From Thereva unica (lineage: Eukaryota; Arthropoda; Insecta; Diptera; Therevidae), in contig OX465283.1 in the NCBI GenBank assembly GCA_949987705.1, positions 7,854,207-7,918,206 on the forward strand: DNA of 64,000 nt, read 5' to 3'. Position 1 is the first letter of the stretch; every line of letters starts with the position of its first letter. A program made the translations under genes and the position numbers. Under the pieces are notes generated by a model. It was not told where the DNA came from. It did not search any database and was given only the letters and a program-made list of their open reading frames with translations. This document shows positions 1 to 13,255 of the stretch, in pieces.

Positions 1-3000
1 GGCCCAAGGAAACAACAAATACCAAGCGCCATTTTCACTTTTTCACGTATTAAAGCCGTTTCTCCTCGTTATTTTCCCATTTCCTCGATAAAAAAAAATT
101 TAATTTAACTCCATGCATCGACGAAATTAGGACATCTCCAGTGAAGCCGCCGAATCCTTACAGTCCTTATTTTGTGTATATGCGATGAGCTTACTCGTGT
201 GACTCGAATAGAAATGGCGAAGGAACAAGCTCATTACCAACGAAGAAGAAGAAGAAGAAGCTCTTGAATTTTATTCCTCTGATCACTCAAGTGAAATCCT
301 GCACCATTTCTATGTACCGGATCCTGCGGGTGTGGGTGGCGGCAGACACCACTACCACCGCTGCAATTATCGGCACATAAAATGGCATTGGAAATGGCGC
401 ACCAATACAAACGCATAATATTTTAGTAGGTGCTTGTTGTTGTTGTTGCTGGTGATTTTTATCTTCTTAAGAGGGAGGCGCCCCAATTTGCCCGGGAGTT
501 TGTTTCTAGTCCTTTTCGGAATTGCAAATTAGCTGGAGATGTTTCGCAAGACGTGATTTTCAAACTTTGACGTATTTTCCTTTCGAAAAAGGATACACAC
601 TCACACATACATACACACATAGCTGGTTACTCAGCAATGGGGCTTTTATTCAAGGTTTTGAGTAAATCTTTTTGCGAGAAAGAAACTGAATTTGCATATA
701 AAGTAGGTGACGGGCATCCACCGCAGCCATAGAAGGAGCAAAGAAATTAGATTTTTTCCACTGATAGGCGATTAGTTATGGATTCTCTTTGCGTAAATTA
801 TTTCAAAAATTTCCTATAAAATATGCATGTCCCCATTTAAAAATAAAATAAATAAACTGATCAGGTTTCATTGTGCTCCTCCTTTCTATATCCATATGTA
901 AACAAACAAATAGAGCAAGCCCCAGATCCAAAGGACTCTGAGCTGTTTGCCTACAAATGGCGGCTGGTAAACATCATCATTGCATGAATTGATTTGCGGC
1001 TCAATTCAATGTAAATAAATACTTTAACAAATGCCACGGCGGGATGTAAACATCATAAGGGATGACAGCGGGCGGCAGTTGAACTTGAATAGGGACAGAT
1101 AATGCCGCGTAAATAAAAGCTACTTTATTTACAATTATGATAATTGCACGTCCTTCAATGTAATTACTGCGTTAAGGAATGAACAACAAAATGGAATTAA
1201 TTTAATGGCGGGAGTCCTTGACGGAGAACTATTAAAAGGCTTAGGTAACTTGATAGAAGTTCTACTAGTAAAAGGGTAACAAAATACAAAGATGTAGAAG
1301 CAATTATTACAAAAAATTAATATTCCTGGGCTTAGAAATAAATGCGAAGTTATAAAATGAGTAATTTTTATGAGTTGTGTTGTCACCATTTTGTAGACGA
1401 AGTTAACAGGATCTTTAACCACCATATTTTACATTGTGTCCGTCTTGATTTCTTTCTGTCGCAGCTTCATATCTTAAAAAAAAATATAGTTTAAAAAAGA
1501 ATTACAAAATACGCTTTTAATTTGAAATGAACTAAGTTTAGGCCAGCAAGCCGAAAAACATTTTGACGAACTCAATGCTATCATACTAGCCGAAGTAGCT
1601 GCTATAACGCCCAAAAACAGCTGCTTTTTGCGTATCGAATGGAGGCCATTTAATCGACATTGTATTCAAAAACTGATTTGAAATAAATGGTAGAAAATAT
1701 CCTAAATAAAACTTGATCATTTGTCAAAAAATCATAAAGTTTGGAAACCACTGCCTTGAAGGGTTACATTTTCTCCCCGCCCTACTCCATATGTACGATT
1801 TTTTGTTCGTCTATCCCAAAACATATCCACAGCCGATCGCTGTGTAACGTTAGTAAATACACCCTGTAAGAACCCCAGTTCTAAATTGTGACCATTTCTG
1901 TGACTATCAGCTGTTTTTGTATTGTAAGCACCCAGTCTCAATAAAAATTTCAAGAAGTTCACCTCAAATGGTGGATTTGTATTCGTGTAATGACATAAAA
2001 CAGTCTAGCCGTAGCCACCGTAAGCTAGAAATTATCGATGCACTGAAGCATAGTGTATGTAACCGTCCAAGCACCTCTCACATCGATGACGTCCGTACTT
2101 GCTCTTTATACTCTTGTAACCTGGTAGTCGTAGTAATTATTTGCGGATTGTCAAAATTGTGACTGCACAATTATAATTGTATAAAATTGAGACTTACTAC
2201 ACACTTATGACTGCGTTGTGACTTGTGACTGCTTTTAAAATACTGGGGCTGAGCTCTACTCTCTCCCACACAAAAATTAAAAGATGGCTCGTATTGGATA
2301 CGTTATAATTTGAATTAGAACAAATAAAAGGACAATTGAACTGTGTATTCCCACTTTATTAAGTCTATAAACAGCACAAAAACAATGACGAACTTCTCTC
2401 TAAATACTCTGGACTTAAACGAGTCAATTACAATTACTGTCAATGTCACATCAATTACTGCTACAACCATGTTGACTATCAACTAGCATTGGTAAAGCTA
2501 AAGTTACTGTCGTAGTCAAGCCGACATTATTGTTTAGCGGCTTTTTTCATTAACAACTCGAATCTAATTATACTAAAAACGTCCAAAATTAAAAGCCGCC
2601 CTCTGTTGATCTAAATTTGGCTCTCCGATCAAGCATATCGTTTTCTAAAATTAAATATCCCAAATTCAATACTTTTAAGTGCATGTCATTCCATCAGTGG
2701 TGCTCTCAGCGGTAGTGGTACCACTTCCAGTAATTAATCCTGATGATTGCAATTTAATTTTACTTCGGTTCATTTGTCACCCGATATAAATACGAGCGAA
2801 TATTCCGGCAGATAGCGAATCCAATCTGCAAGAAACGAATTTGTATATATCTCCGCTATCAATTCGGCAAATGATCCTCTATTTAAGGGGAATAAATTGC
2901 TGTGATACCCACCAGGCTCCGCTTTTATGGGCATATGTATATGATAATAAATTAATATAATCCCGCGTAACATATCTTTGCCCATGGCCAGTGCTAAAAA

Positions 3001-4766
3001 CACACGCACGCACAGGGCATCATATCCGCCCACATGCCACCTTCAAGGCTGAATAACTCAATTAGATGAAGATTTCCATCTGTAGGCATCCCTTAACGGA
3101 GTGTTGCGTTTTCATTTTCACAGCCTTTCAGGTGGTTGGAGCCATTACGAAGCATTCCGTGTCCCCGAAGGGTAGATCCCGGGATAAGCCCTCGCTCAAA
3201 TACCCCATGACATACGCATGAAAGGGCCTTAGACGAAATTGAACTCATTATGGGAGGCAATAACTCAAATCCTCATGAGGACATCATGGAAACCTCCCTT
3301 GAAGGTGGATTTTTTGTTGTTGTTAACGTCGGTGTGTCGGTCGGATGCTGATAATATGAACGTTTGAAGAACCCTTTTGCGTGAAACAATAGCGTAGTTT
3401 GGGAAGAGTTCACAGATTTGTGTTTAAGAAAAAAACACTTTCTACTTAACAATAAGACACCCTTGAAGGTGAGATCTCTCGATAGAGAGAGCATGTTTGA
3501 GGCCATTTCAAGGTCATTAATTGAGATCAAGAATCGTCGAAATTGCCTGCGGTTCGCCTTAAACCGCAATCATTCCGCTCACACCTGTTTACAGAAGCGA
3601 ATAACAGAAAAATTCCTTCTACGGCAGGTTATCGGGATTTTTTTATTATTCAAAGGTAGTTTTCCACAAAAAGCACTTTCGGTATAATAAAAAGTTACGA
3701 CATCGCTCCGAACACCACTAAAAATGCTGTGTTATATCGGCAGGAGCCAGTCCCTTTCAGCCGAGCCAAGGTCCAAGGGAAAAACAAAAACAACAAAAAA
3801 GGGCAGGAGAAAAGTTCAATCGGCAAACCGAAGGCGGATTATCATAATTCACTTTTCCACGAAATAGGGATGTCGTGATCCTGCAGCAGATCCAGGCACA
3901 CAAATAAAATTCACTAACAGGATTCACCCCGCCCTTGTGCGAACGGTGGTGGTGGCAGCATTTCGTTACCACACACATTTTCCCTTGTAAAACACAACCA
4001 TACAATCGAGAATATCCTAGAGCTACGGCGAGCGGGCGGTGAAATGAAAAAAGTTTTGTTACACACCTTACATACGCCCTACCACCTGGGTGACTAGCGG
4101 TACTTTAGTAGCAGATAAAACGAAAAGTTTAGGAAGTCAAATGCAATAAAAAAGCTCTCACCACAACAAGTCGTAAATTCACCTTTCGTGTGGCAATGGT
4201 GAGCACACATGAGAAATTAGGGCCAACGGAGATAAGCTGGCGGAATCCTTACAAGTTAATGTTGGTTCAGGAATGTCATAAAGTTCCTTTAAAAAGCGTT
4301 CCTCCAGCTTTCCAGGATGTTTTCGGGTTTATAAATTTCACTTTTAAGGGCAGCTCGGAGATTTCGAAAAACAACCCCCCGAATGCCTTGTCCTATTTGG
4401 CGAAGTGGTTAGCCAGTTATCGGCACGTGCCTTCTAATCACCATTTAATTGATGTTCGTACACACATACGCGCATATATCTCAATACTAATGAGCTACTT
4501 CGTCCTTCAGCACTCTAGGGTGATTGTAAGTTGATTGTGGTGTATATTGCACGAGGAGGACACCCTAAAGGTCCTCTGAATGGATGGAACGATTTTTATG
4601 AAATTTTAGTTTGAGGTGACGACGAATTGTGTGTTGCAGACTATAATTTTTGTACGCCTCGAAAATAGTTTTTAATAATATTTTGTAAAGAAAAACGTAT
4701 AAGCCTAATTTAAACTGTCAAAAAAATAATGTATAAGGCACAGCAAGATATTTCAATCGTAAATAA
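1..4766. other. Gene-poor stretch, no recognisable gene
   Basis: I see no exon with conserved domains on either strand. The open frames are short, interrupted and of no recognised family. A 345-base open frame at 4190-4534 has no signal peptide, domain or splice context and is probably chance. If the missing 5' exons of the downstream synaptotagmin lie outside the window, this stretch could be intronic, but nothing here proves it. A short motif beginning gaaattagg recurs near 124, 4211 and 7180. Confidence 0.5.
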
Positions 4767-4770
4767 CATA

Positions 4771-5028
4771 TCGCACCCTTAAAACATAAATGGCACTAAA
4801 CGAAAATGTTAATTTTACAGTATGGTCGTTTTAAGATTTTTTAAGAATTGAATGGGTGATATGGAACTAAAAAAATATAAATAAAGCTTTGTGATCGGCT
4901 TAAAATAACAGTTTAACTAACGCTGTTTCAGTATCCAGTGGCGCGTTTCGTTTTAAGTGTTTTGACTGTATACTTAACTAAAAAATGTCATTTTTTGTAT
5001 AGTGCCACTTATGTTTTAAGAGTGCGAT
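4771..5028. mobile_element. Short TIR element (MITE), ~258 bp
   Basis: The left end reads tcgcacccttaaaacataaa and the right end is its inverted complement with a few differences (tcgcactcttaaaacataag). The inverted repeats are about 30 bp and continue into a partly matching tggcacta segment. A TA dinucleotide flanks both sides, as expected for a Tc1/mariner-type insertion, although the flank is palindromic so the exact boundary is uncertain. There is no coding capacity, so it would be non-autonomous. Confidence 0.6.
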
Positions 5029-5031
5029 ATT

Positions 5032-6650
5032 AGTAGAGAGTCCAACCTAATCCTAATTAAATAATTTGATAATAGATGCCGCGGCGGAATTTTTTTTAAA
5101 TGCTATGATTTTCTATAATTTAATAATTGAATAGTTTATTTAAAGCAAATATAGTCTAGCGGAACATCATTGGTTGTTTATTATTGAAATAACTCCTTTT
5201 TTTCTTTAATATATGATTCATGACTAAAAGCTCATATTCTTTCATTACGAGAAACAGATGTCGTCACTAGTACTCATTCTATAACAAGTGATAGAATGAA
5301 TATTCGTGGAATGCTCTTAATTGCGTATCAGAAGCAATATCAGAATGCTTGCATATATATACTTAACCCTCCGGCCTTGAAAATTCATTTTGTCATCGTT
5401 ACAGGAGTAGACTTTAAACTAGACATATAAACTCCAGTCATCGTCTGGCCATCAGGCGTCCTATTAATGCTGGTCGAAGGCACTACATATTTAACAACAG
5501 TATATCAAATAGCAACTTTGGAATAAATTGAATGTCTTAATTGAAGTCCCTTTCAACTTGAGATTTTCTATTCAATGAGCGTACTGTGGCGTTGGCGACA
5601 GATTACTCTGCTCAAAGCAAATTCTAATTACATGTAAGGTACCTATATGTTGAAAGGTTTATACAAAAGGGAAAACATGGTGCTTATTTTTAACGCATAA
5701 CTTAAATGAGGCTTTTACCTTCTACTTTGATACCAAATAATATATTCAAGGGGTTAATGATATTTAATATTTAACTCAGAGTTGACTCCATTCAGTACAA
5801 AATATCCTTTTGCCATGTTTATTTTTCATGAATTTGGATGAGCTTAATATATGATTTCCATTTTTTTTATGCTGATTCCAGCTGATTCCTCTTAAAGGAG
5901 ATTTATTTCTAAGAAGAATATTTGGCCCTGTAAGAGGTTCTAATGCCTCAGAGAGTTGAGAACGCAGAGGTTGAAGATGCCCTGATTTTTAATAATATTT
6001 CAATAATAACTTTTAAACACTTTAAAATCACTTAAACATTAAATATTCAACATTTTTCCTAAATAAACACGAAAAAACCACCGCGAATGCAAAAAACTGA
6101 TTTCTTTCTTTATTTCCACAACTAACACACTTAATCACTGATTTTTTTAAAAATAAATCACTAAAACTAATCACTAGTAATCCATGTTTAGAAAAAACGG
6201 ACTAAATACAATATTTTATCACTTTTTACTGTAAAAATGAAGTTAAAAACTATTTGCGGCCATGATATTGAACTACAAATGTCGAAATGTCAAAATTTTA
6301 GGCTTTGTTTCAGCTGCGTTAGTATTAGTAGGCCCAGAAGTTGCCATGCCTGTAGTTGGGATGGGCTTGGTTTTTGCCAAAAGAAGATTTACCGATTGTT
6401 CGACGATGTCCGAAAAAGATGGTGGTGTGCAAGGAGTTTTGCGCAAGAAATTATCACCACTAATTGATGATCTCAAAACTCTGCCTGAAATTCAGAACAC
6501 CGTGGAATCACAAAAGATATTATTAAATTTTTCGGTTTTGACAAGAAAATTAATCTAAAAATGAGTGTGTGTTAACCAGTTATCGCAGAGCTCGAAATTT
6601 TGTATGAAGGTCCGTGTGGAAGTCTTTCATGATGCACCACGAAGCCCGAT
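5032..6650. other. No gene seen; AT-rich unique-looking DNA
   Basis: Open frames on both strands near 6240-6560 overlap each other and have no recognisable domain. I could support nothing functional here. Confidence 0.45.
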
Positions 6651-6654
6651 TTTC

Positions 6655-6985
6655 TAAATTTAAAATGTCAAATTTGGCCGAAATACAAAATGGCCGCGCA
6701 AACATGTTTTAAATTGCCAATTGTGCTCCGATTGCAATGAAAATGGGTATCAGGTGGCAAATAACCGATTTGTTGTCAAAACTAATAAATTCAAAATGGC
6801 TGCACCAATATGACCGACGAATTTGCCAATTGTATTCCGATTCCAATGAAAATCTGTATATGGGGTTTTTTATGGTAGGAAGTAAGGAATTTATGTTCAA
6901 AATTTATAAATTCAAAATGGCGGGGTCAAAATGGCGGACGATTTTGCCAATTGTGTTCCGATTCTAACGAAAATCGCATATTTCC
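6655..6985. repeat. Diverged tandem repeat, ~125-bp unit, about 3 copies
   Basis: The phrases aaaatggc...gc and ttgccaattgt.ttccgatt.caatgaaaat recur near 6690, 6790-6850 and 6915-6975. A further single unit lies near 62705-62770. The unit resembles the larger arrays at 42950-43565 and 58030-58690 in pairing a ggcggcca/aaaatggc box with a gggtatca-type box. Confidence 0.6.
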
Positions 6986-7150
6986 AATAGAAGACAAATT
7001 CACAAAACGATCACAAACAAATTTATTGAAATCTGGACAAAACAAAGTCTGTCAGGTCAGATAGTACCTAATATTTCCAAGCTCTACAAAACAAGGTGGA
7101 GCGAGAAAAACAAAACTATTAGAGTTTTTAGGGAGAATTTTCCTATAACA

Positions 7151-7582
7151 ATGGGAGCTTTGGAAATCTTATCGCGTGAAGAAATTAGGGCCATCTCCAG
7201 AATTTTGTTTATTCTTACCCTTACTTTGATAGCCAACTACTCGGCTTTGATGGAACTTGTAGTAAAAACGCTCCAGTCCGCAGCATTGGACGCAGTCAAG
7301 GCTTCGCAGTACACCAAGCTCATTTTGCAACTGCTGAAAAGCCACAGTGATCCAGATGATGAAATTATAAGAGATGCTACTCAGGCCTATTCTGAACTCC
7401 TGAAAAACAGAGATCACGAGCGTCCATCCGCAAGAGAAGGTACAATCGCGCCCTCTTGGTTCTTGGCAGAATTGCAGAAAATGAGGCCGCCTGTAACACC
7501 TCGGAGAAGAACAAAACCAACAAAGCAAAATTTCAAGCTGTCGTTGAGGAGTAGAAAACGCTCCAGAACGCAGGAGGGGTAG
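7151..7582 (+). CDS. Unrecognised 143-residue open frame
   Basis: The frame opens at ATG and runs 143 codons to a stop. The predicted product has a hydrophobic stretch around residues 18-33, a mixed helical middle and a strongly basic C-terminus (residues about 112-143, rich in Arg and Lys). I recognise no family. After the stop, similar reading continues with further stops to the SINE-like repeat at 7880. That could mean a decayed retroelement ORF1 rather than a host gene. There is no upstream splice or promoter evidence. Treat it as a candidate only. Confidence 0.2.
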   Translation: MGALEILSREEIRAISRILFILTLTLIANYSALMELVVKTLQSAALDAVKASQYTKLILQLLKSHSDPDDEIIRDATQAYSELLKNRDHERPSAREGTIAPSWFLAELQKMRPPVTPRRRTKPTKQNFKLSLRSRKRSRTQEG

Positions 7583-7879
7583 CCATGCATATAATGACCA
7601 AAAAGGGAAAAGCTCTTAGAAACAACCATAGTCGGGGAAACATCTACTTCGCCAGAACAACAATCAGGGTCCACGGGTAACAGACCAATGAGCGAAATAG
7701 TGAAGGACCACCTTTTGTAGACGATGTCAATTCTAGAACCGGCAGAGTCCCGGATCTTCACTGGGCCAACATCGAGGCTAAAATATTAGATATGGTCATG
7801 GAGTTCGTGATGTGGCAAATGCTGGAATATCTTCGGCGCCACAACGGGGACATCTCCATTGGTAACTGGAAGGTCCCAA

Positions 7880-8052
7880 GTCCAGGGTGTGAAAGAGGGA
7901 GGGTGGTCGACCTACCGAATTGACCAGAATCATGAAACCGAAGAAACTAGGCAAGAACCCGCTTAAAAGCGGCACCGACAGCAGCGTATCCGTTTGGGGG
8001 AACGTCCTCCTTGAACCGCCAGCTACAGGATCTAAGAAGAAGAAGAAACTTG
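7880..8052 (+). mobile_element. SINE-like element with RTE-derived 3' tail (copy 1)
   Basis: The head starts ggtcccaagtccagggtgtg and runs to about 7960. It is followed by caccgacagcagcgtatccg and a tail ending in repeated aag. That tail is the same sequence that closes the RTE LINE copies near 18770-18835, 32784-32870 and 40830-40895. A second copy with the same head-tail junction is at 13055-13255 on the other strand. Head plus LINE tail without a coding body is the usual build of a SINE that borrows LINE machinery. Confidence 0.6.
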
Positions 8053-8135
8053 ACGGGATCAATCTAAATCCTTAGCTTACTGTTCCTTTCGCGCAAAAGT
8101 TTCTTACTAGTGTAGCTACAAAACGGCGCACCTTA

Positions 8136-8435
8136 GGGGTCGTCCATTAATTACGTGAGGCGTTTAGGGGGGCGGGGGAGGAGGTCGAGCCAAATCTCAC
8201 CCACGTGGAGAAGAGTGCGGGTCTCGGCAAATATCACGTAATTGTTTTCCCTCAAGAAACAGTGGTTAACTTGAGTAAAACATTACACAGTCTGACTGAT
8301 TGATGAGGACTTCAAGTATCCGACTGACAGCCCGTGGCATGCACGTAACGTCATGACACACAGGCGAAACGACAGTTTATCATAGCAGGTTGTCAATTCA
8401 GGTGCAAAAATGTCCATGGCTTCAATGAAAACTTA
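8136..8435. repeat. Interspersed repeat starting GGGGTCGTCCATTAATTACG (copy 1)
   Basis: It starts with the shared end, then a G-rich tract. It continues through shared blocks: tctcacccac..., atcacgtaatt, cagtctgactgattgatgag, and a final gcaggttgtcaattcaggtg-type segment. Copies 2 and 3 are at 30065-30478 and 34500-34747. All three begin at the same base, which fixes one end. Superfamily is not determined. Confidence 0.65.
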
Positions 8436-11400
8436 ATCGCCATTTATGGACGCAGACGACGCCCTTGGTGCGGAGTGATTTTTTTGTCTCTAGTTTTATC
8501 AAGATCGCGGATGAAATCTGAAATGAAAGGACGTTCGAAAGATGAGTGATACTATGTTTTGTATAGCGAGTGCTACCGATAATAATTCTAAGTTCCTTTT
8601 CTGAAAGGGTCTCTTAACCGAAGTGATGGTTCGCCAGTTCGTTCTACACTTTCCAACCTTTATACCCTGAAAATTCCAACCCACCCTGCCCAACCATGCA
8701 ATGTTATTTTTGTCCTATTAATAATTGTGCCCCGCTTCCACATAACCCAAACAACGCTACAAATTCTATCCGATCTGATGAGAAATGCTCGTCCTGATTC
8801 AGCGCTTTCAGCTTCTAGATTCCATAAATCAATTCATTTTTTCCTCCAACAAAGGACGTCCTCACGTCACATGTCATAAAGTTTTACACTGCATAAGAAT
8901 AGGATACACAAGGAACTTTAAAGGATGAAAAAAATCCAATTTTGTCCTTTTCTATACAGGAAAAAATTCCTGACGCTGAAAAGGGGACGACAGCTTGGCA
9001 GAAGGCCACAGGAATCGCATTATTCAGTTCAATTTTTCCTTTTCTGCTTAGTTTTTTTTGTATGGTAGTGGGGGACCAATGGTCTGTGAAATCAAAATCA
9101 AGCCGAGGATAATGAAATTTTTATTGGGCAATTCCTGTCCTAATTTTGCCTCTGATTCATGCTGCTCGGGGTTCCCTGTTACCCTAGTCACGAAAAACGC
9201 TCCTTCGTTGCCTGAAAGCTGAAGAAGTGTCGTCCTGATCTTCCTTTTTTTGGGAGCAATTTGGGTTTTTTTTTTGCATTAACTTTAGTGGGTCAAGTAT
9301 TCCCATTTGGAGGAAGTTTTCTCACCTTAGTTCCTGTTGGTGGGTGGAATGCGAGCTGTGATGACACATTCCTGGAGGATACACAATTTTCGGCCTGACT
9401 GAGAAAAGCGCGGTAGTGTGAAGAGATACTAAAAAAGCGGCATCTGCTCATTCCTTCAAAGGACCTTAGTGATTATTATGAAAATAAAGGAGATCCTTAA
9501 CGAGCAGCAGTGCTCACATACAATTTAAAGGCTGATGGGCATACTACCAGGGGGCGTGGGAGGAGCTCTTTTTTATTATTAACATAAGGATTGTCTGGCA
9601 TGCAACAGCTGCAGGACATTGTTTTTAGAGAGGACATTCACAAACCAACATGAAAAATTTACGTTTTTTTTTGTGTTAAACAAGTAAAACACGTCGATGG
9701 AGGAAGAAGGAGCACATTCAAAGGCTCCCACTCTGCTCTCTGTCTCTCGCTCCTGTCTCTCTCATTAAAACGGTGCAGATCGCTTCACACAAGTGCTGTT
9801 GAACGCTTTTACTGCTTCCAGTTGAGGCCTTAGGAGACTCAGAGGGGAATCCCCTTATTAAAATTCAGTGTTTTTCCACTCATTCACAATGTTAACGTTA
9901 TAATTAAATCAGCAATTTCCCGGGGAGCACTTGGAGCGCCAAAGTGGATTCGGGCTTGTAACTGATTTTATAGAATTTATATTCCTTTTGCATTCATTCT
10001 GCGGCGTGTTAGGTGGAATGGGATTAACGTGGGTATTTATGGCGATTGTTTCCATTTATTTTTTTGTTAATAGAGAAATTAAATCGAAATTATTGCAAAC
10101 TAAGTTCGTAGGAGATGATGCATGAACCGGTTTGAAAGATTCGATTAGAACTTTCGAGGGTTATGTCAAAGAAGCTCCGATGGTCTGAAGAAATTTTAGT
10201 ATTATGGTTTCAGTCAGCTCTGATAAGTCATTTTACCGGCTTTAACGGTTTTTTTTTTTTTTTTGAAACCCCGATACAAAAATTCGTTGCTTTGATTTTT
10301 GTTATATCCGTGGCCTTCGTGCAAATTTCTTCTCTTTGGTGTGAACTCCTACCCCATGCAAGAGTTAAAAACAAAGCCCCTTAACTCCCCCTTCAGCAAA
10401 CTCCAGACTCTTATTAGCTTATCCTGCCTTCTATTCCTTCCTTCGAACCAAGCTTACTCTCCGAGTTGGTTCTTTTTCATTCAAACGAACTAGATGTCAT
10501 CATGACCGGAAGCTGCCAATCCGTATCCTCTTTGTGACACTTAGATCAAATCATAAGGTCATCAGGTCCAAACACCAACCTAAAGCCGATTTTCGATGAA
10601 CATATATTTTGTACAAGGCAAACTTTTTGGTTGCGCAAGCCCAAAAGTCGCGTTCACATGCCACGATTCACTTGTGCAGCAAATTTACATGCGACAGCCA
10701 GTTGGCACAGTCAGATATTTGCGTATAAACCGACCTTAAGCTAGACGCTCTGATCAGCTTAGTACCATTCCATATCGAAGTAGAGAAATCCGCTCTAAGC
10801 GCTGGAACGAATGGACAACTGGAGTGTAGTCTGCAGTGGGACATTTTATAATTGTGAGAGTATTATGAAAGAGATTTCAGGGCTGTTTGATAGTAGAATC
10901 GGGAAGATTTTCAAGTTTTGGCCCCCATCTGTGAACATAAGAGATAGGTTATCCTGGACTCAAACTGTACTCCGATGGCTTAAATACAGAGGCAGCGTCT
11001 TCTATCGAACAGTAAGTTCTACTCGGTAAAGTACCGAGAAGAATGAAAAAACTGCTGACGGTAACATACGGTCTCATTCCAATCGACCCCATCAAATACT
11101 ACCGCGACCTGAACGTTAACTCCGGCGATCGAGCAGAAGATGTCTTACTCGAATATGGTGCTTATAGGCGATGACAGAAGAAACAGAAGGAAATCACTGT
11201 AATTAGTATAGCTGTGGGGATGGCGGACTAGTGATGTAATCGGTTGTTGACTCGGATGTGAATGTGGTCTTGATTGTGAGTGAGCGTCACCTGTGTGAGA
11301 TAAATTGAACTTCACTGTGCCTTGGGTGATCTTTCGCGCTGGGGAATTTGATTTAACTTCGCTTTGGCTGCTTTATGCCTTGGATGACTGAGCTTTCGTA

Positions 11401-12690
11401 TTGGGGAACGAAACTGTCCTTTTTATATGTACTTGTCTGTCTGGTGTGGTTCATATCGTCTACCTGGTAAATCTGGTGTATGTGTGAAGACCAAGCGCAG
11501 CACCACATATTCAAAACATCATATGCTAATTTCATTTAAACAGAATGGTTTGAGCCAGTGAACATGTACACCCTACAGATACGTTGACCAGACAGACAAA
11601 ATAGACCAGATAAACCAGACCTCATCTTTCTCCTCCTCCTCTATAGTTGTCTGTCTAGTCTGCAAGCCACACTGTCAGACAGAATTGTAGGCACGCTCCT
11701 ACGAGGAAATAAAAAGGGTATATGCTAAAAAGCACATTTTGAACTTTTCTGAAGCCGGAAGTAAGAAGCATATGCAGCTTTGGTATACGGCCGGCCTGAG
11801 AATCATGCTACGATCAGAGCCGTAAAGTCTCATAGAACCATGTCTAAATTAGTTTGGAATCTTCGAAGCGCATTTTGTGAGCTGGATTTCCTTCAGCATC
11901 TTAAGATTGTTCGGAATTCAGGCAAAAGGGGCTTCAAATGCAATAAAACGTCGGCCGACGCAGCCAAACAGAGCTTTAGTACAATGTTCCATCGATCCGG
12001 AACCGGCTATTGGGGCACTTCGTATCAACCGAACTCTAAAAAATACACCAAATGCTTGAGGCCCACACTTAATATCGAAACAGTCTTTCTTATGCAGTGA
12101 ATAAAAGAGGCTGAAAATGTTGAGAATTTCAGCGTGGATAATAACTATGATCGTGTCGAAAGCTTCATAGTTTTAAACGCGAATGTCGTTGCACCAAGCG
12201 GTCCCCCAACTGAGTACTTATCTCGTCCAATGCTGCTTGACTTCCGTAATTGAACAAGAACCGCTCTACTGAGTATGTTAAATGAGATCCTTACCAAAAT
12301 AATTGTCTGGAATATGAAGCTTAGTTTGAGTGAAAGTAAAGCTTGAGGGCATTTGTTTTAAGGTTTTTTAAATGCTTTCCGAATACTTGAGAGAGAAGCC
12401 TGGTGGGACTGCTATTTATAATGAGGTTTGGGCATGTGAAACTGATAGGGCATAAGTCAGTTCAGTCTCGCTGATTTCTCTTTGTGTGGTGCTCATGAAA
12501 GACCTCTTTCGGCATGCCCTCATTTTTCACTTGTGGCCCACACGCTGCATGAGGCATGTGCCTTATTAAATGATGGGACATTCTTTGACACTATCCCGTG
12601 ATAGTAGGTCTCCTTGTTGAGCGCGATCTTGTTCGAACAGACAAGTCTAAGTGGCAAATCTTGATACTTTCTGCCGAGCTTCTTCAAGCG
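8436..12690. other. No supportable gene
   Basis: Short overlapping open frames only. Around 11027-11150 the plus strand translates weakly like the tail of a LINE reverse transcriptase, but similarity is too thin to call. Several pyrimidine-rich and poly-T tracts occur (near 9240-9280 and 10245-10265). Confidence 0.4.
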
Positions 12691-12899
12691 GTCTGGTTTG
12701 ATCTATAAATTTAAGGTCAAGGGACTGCCAAAATTACAAAAGAACCAAATGATGGCCGTGACATTAATAGACCCATTCAAGCCCTATTTACTAGCATCTC
12801 CGTTCACATCGAATTTTTCTTTACCCGACATTGGTATGCCACCTGCCGTCGCCCAGTATACGACCTACTCAATGGTCGGAGTTACCTTCAGATCTTTGC

Positions 12900-13050
12900 T
12901 AGATTCTGTCAATGTGGATGTGAAAATTGAATTCATTCTTAACTGAGACCAGCAAGAATCTTGTCGAGTTAAATGCATCCAAAACACAGGTTTCATCAAA
13001 AACCTGTACCGTCCTTCCCTGTGTCTCAATGGACATCCTAGAGCATACGG
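12900..13050 (+). pseudogene. Reverse transcriptase fragment (CR1/Jockey-like)
   Basis: In one frame near 12945-13000 the translation contains NLVELNASKTQ, the block typical of CR1/Jockey-type reverse transcriptases just after the catalytic FADD region. The frame shifts relative to the preceding coding-like stretch, so it is decayed. It is followed directly by a SINE-like copy. Confidence 0.4.
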
Positions 13051-13054
13051 CTCT

Positions 13055-13255
13055 TCTTCCTTCTTGTTTGATCCGTTAGCTGGCGATCCGAGAGGGACGT
13101 CCCCGTAACGAATACGGTGCTGTCGGTGGCGATATTTTTAATGCGTTTTCTTGTCTAATATCTCCGGTTACCCGATTCTAGTCAATTTGGTAGGTCGGCC
13201 ACCCTCCCCCTTTCACACCCTGGACTTGGGACCAGACGATGGCGGGGTTGCATAC
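13055..13255 (-). mobile_element. SINE-like element with RTE-derived 3' tail (copy 2)
   Basis: This is the reverse complement of the element at 7880-8052. The tail (gatccgttagctggcgatcc) lies on the left and the head (ctttcacaccctggacttgg) near 13223-13245. The head-tail order is the same as copy 1, so the arrangement is a genuine repeat family and not a chance junction. Confidence 0.6.

Noticed and set aside
1917..2162. 81-codon frame overlapping an opposite-strand frame
   Set aside because: Overlapping frames on both strands without homology; noise.
4190..4534. 114-codon open frame, plus strand
   Set aside because: No domain, no splice or polyadenylation context; frames of this length arise by chance in a window this size.
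6237..6558. Three overlapping frames on both strands
   Set aside because: Mutually overlapping, no family resemblance; only one could be real and none has support.
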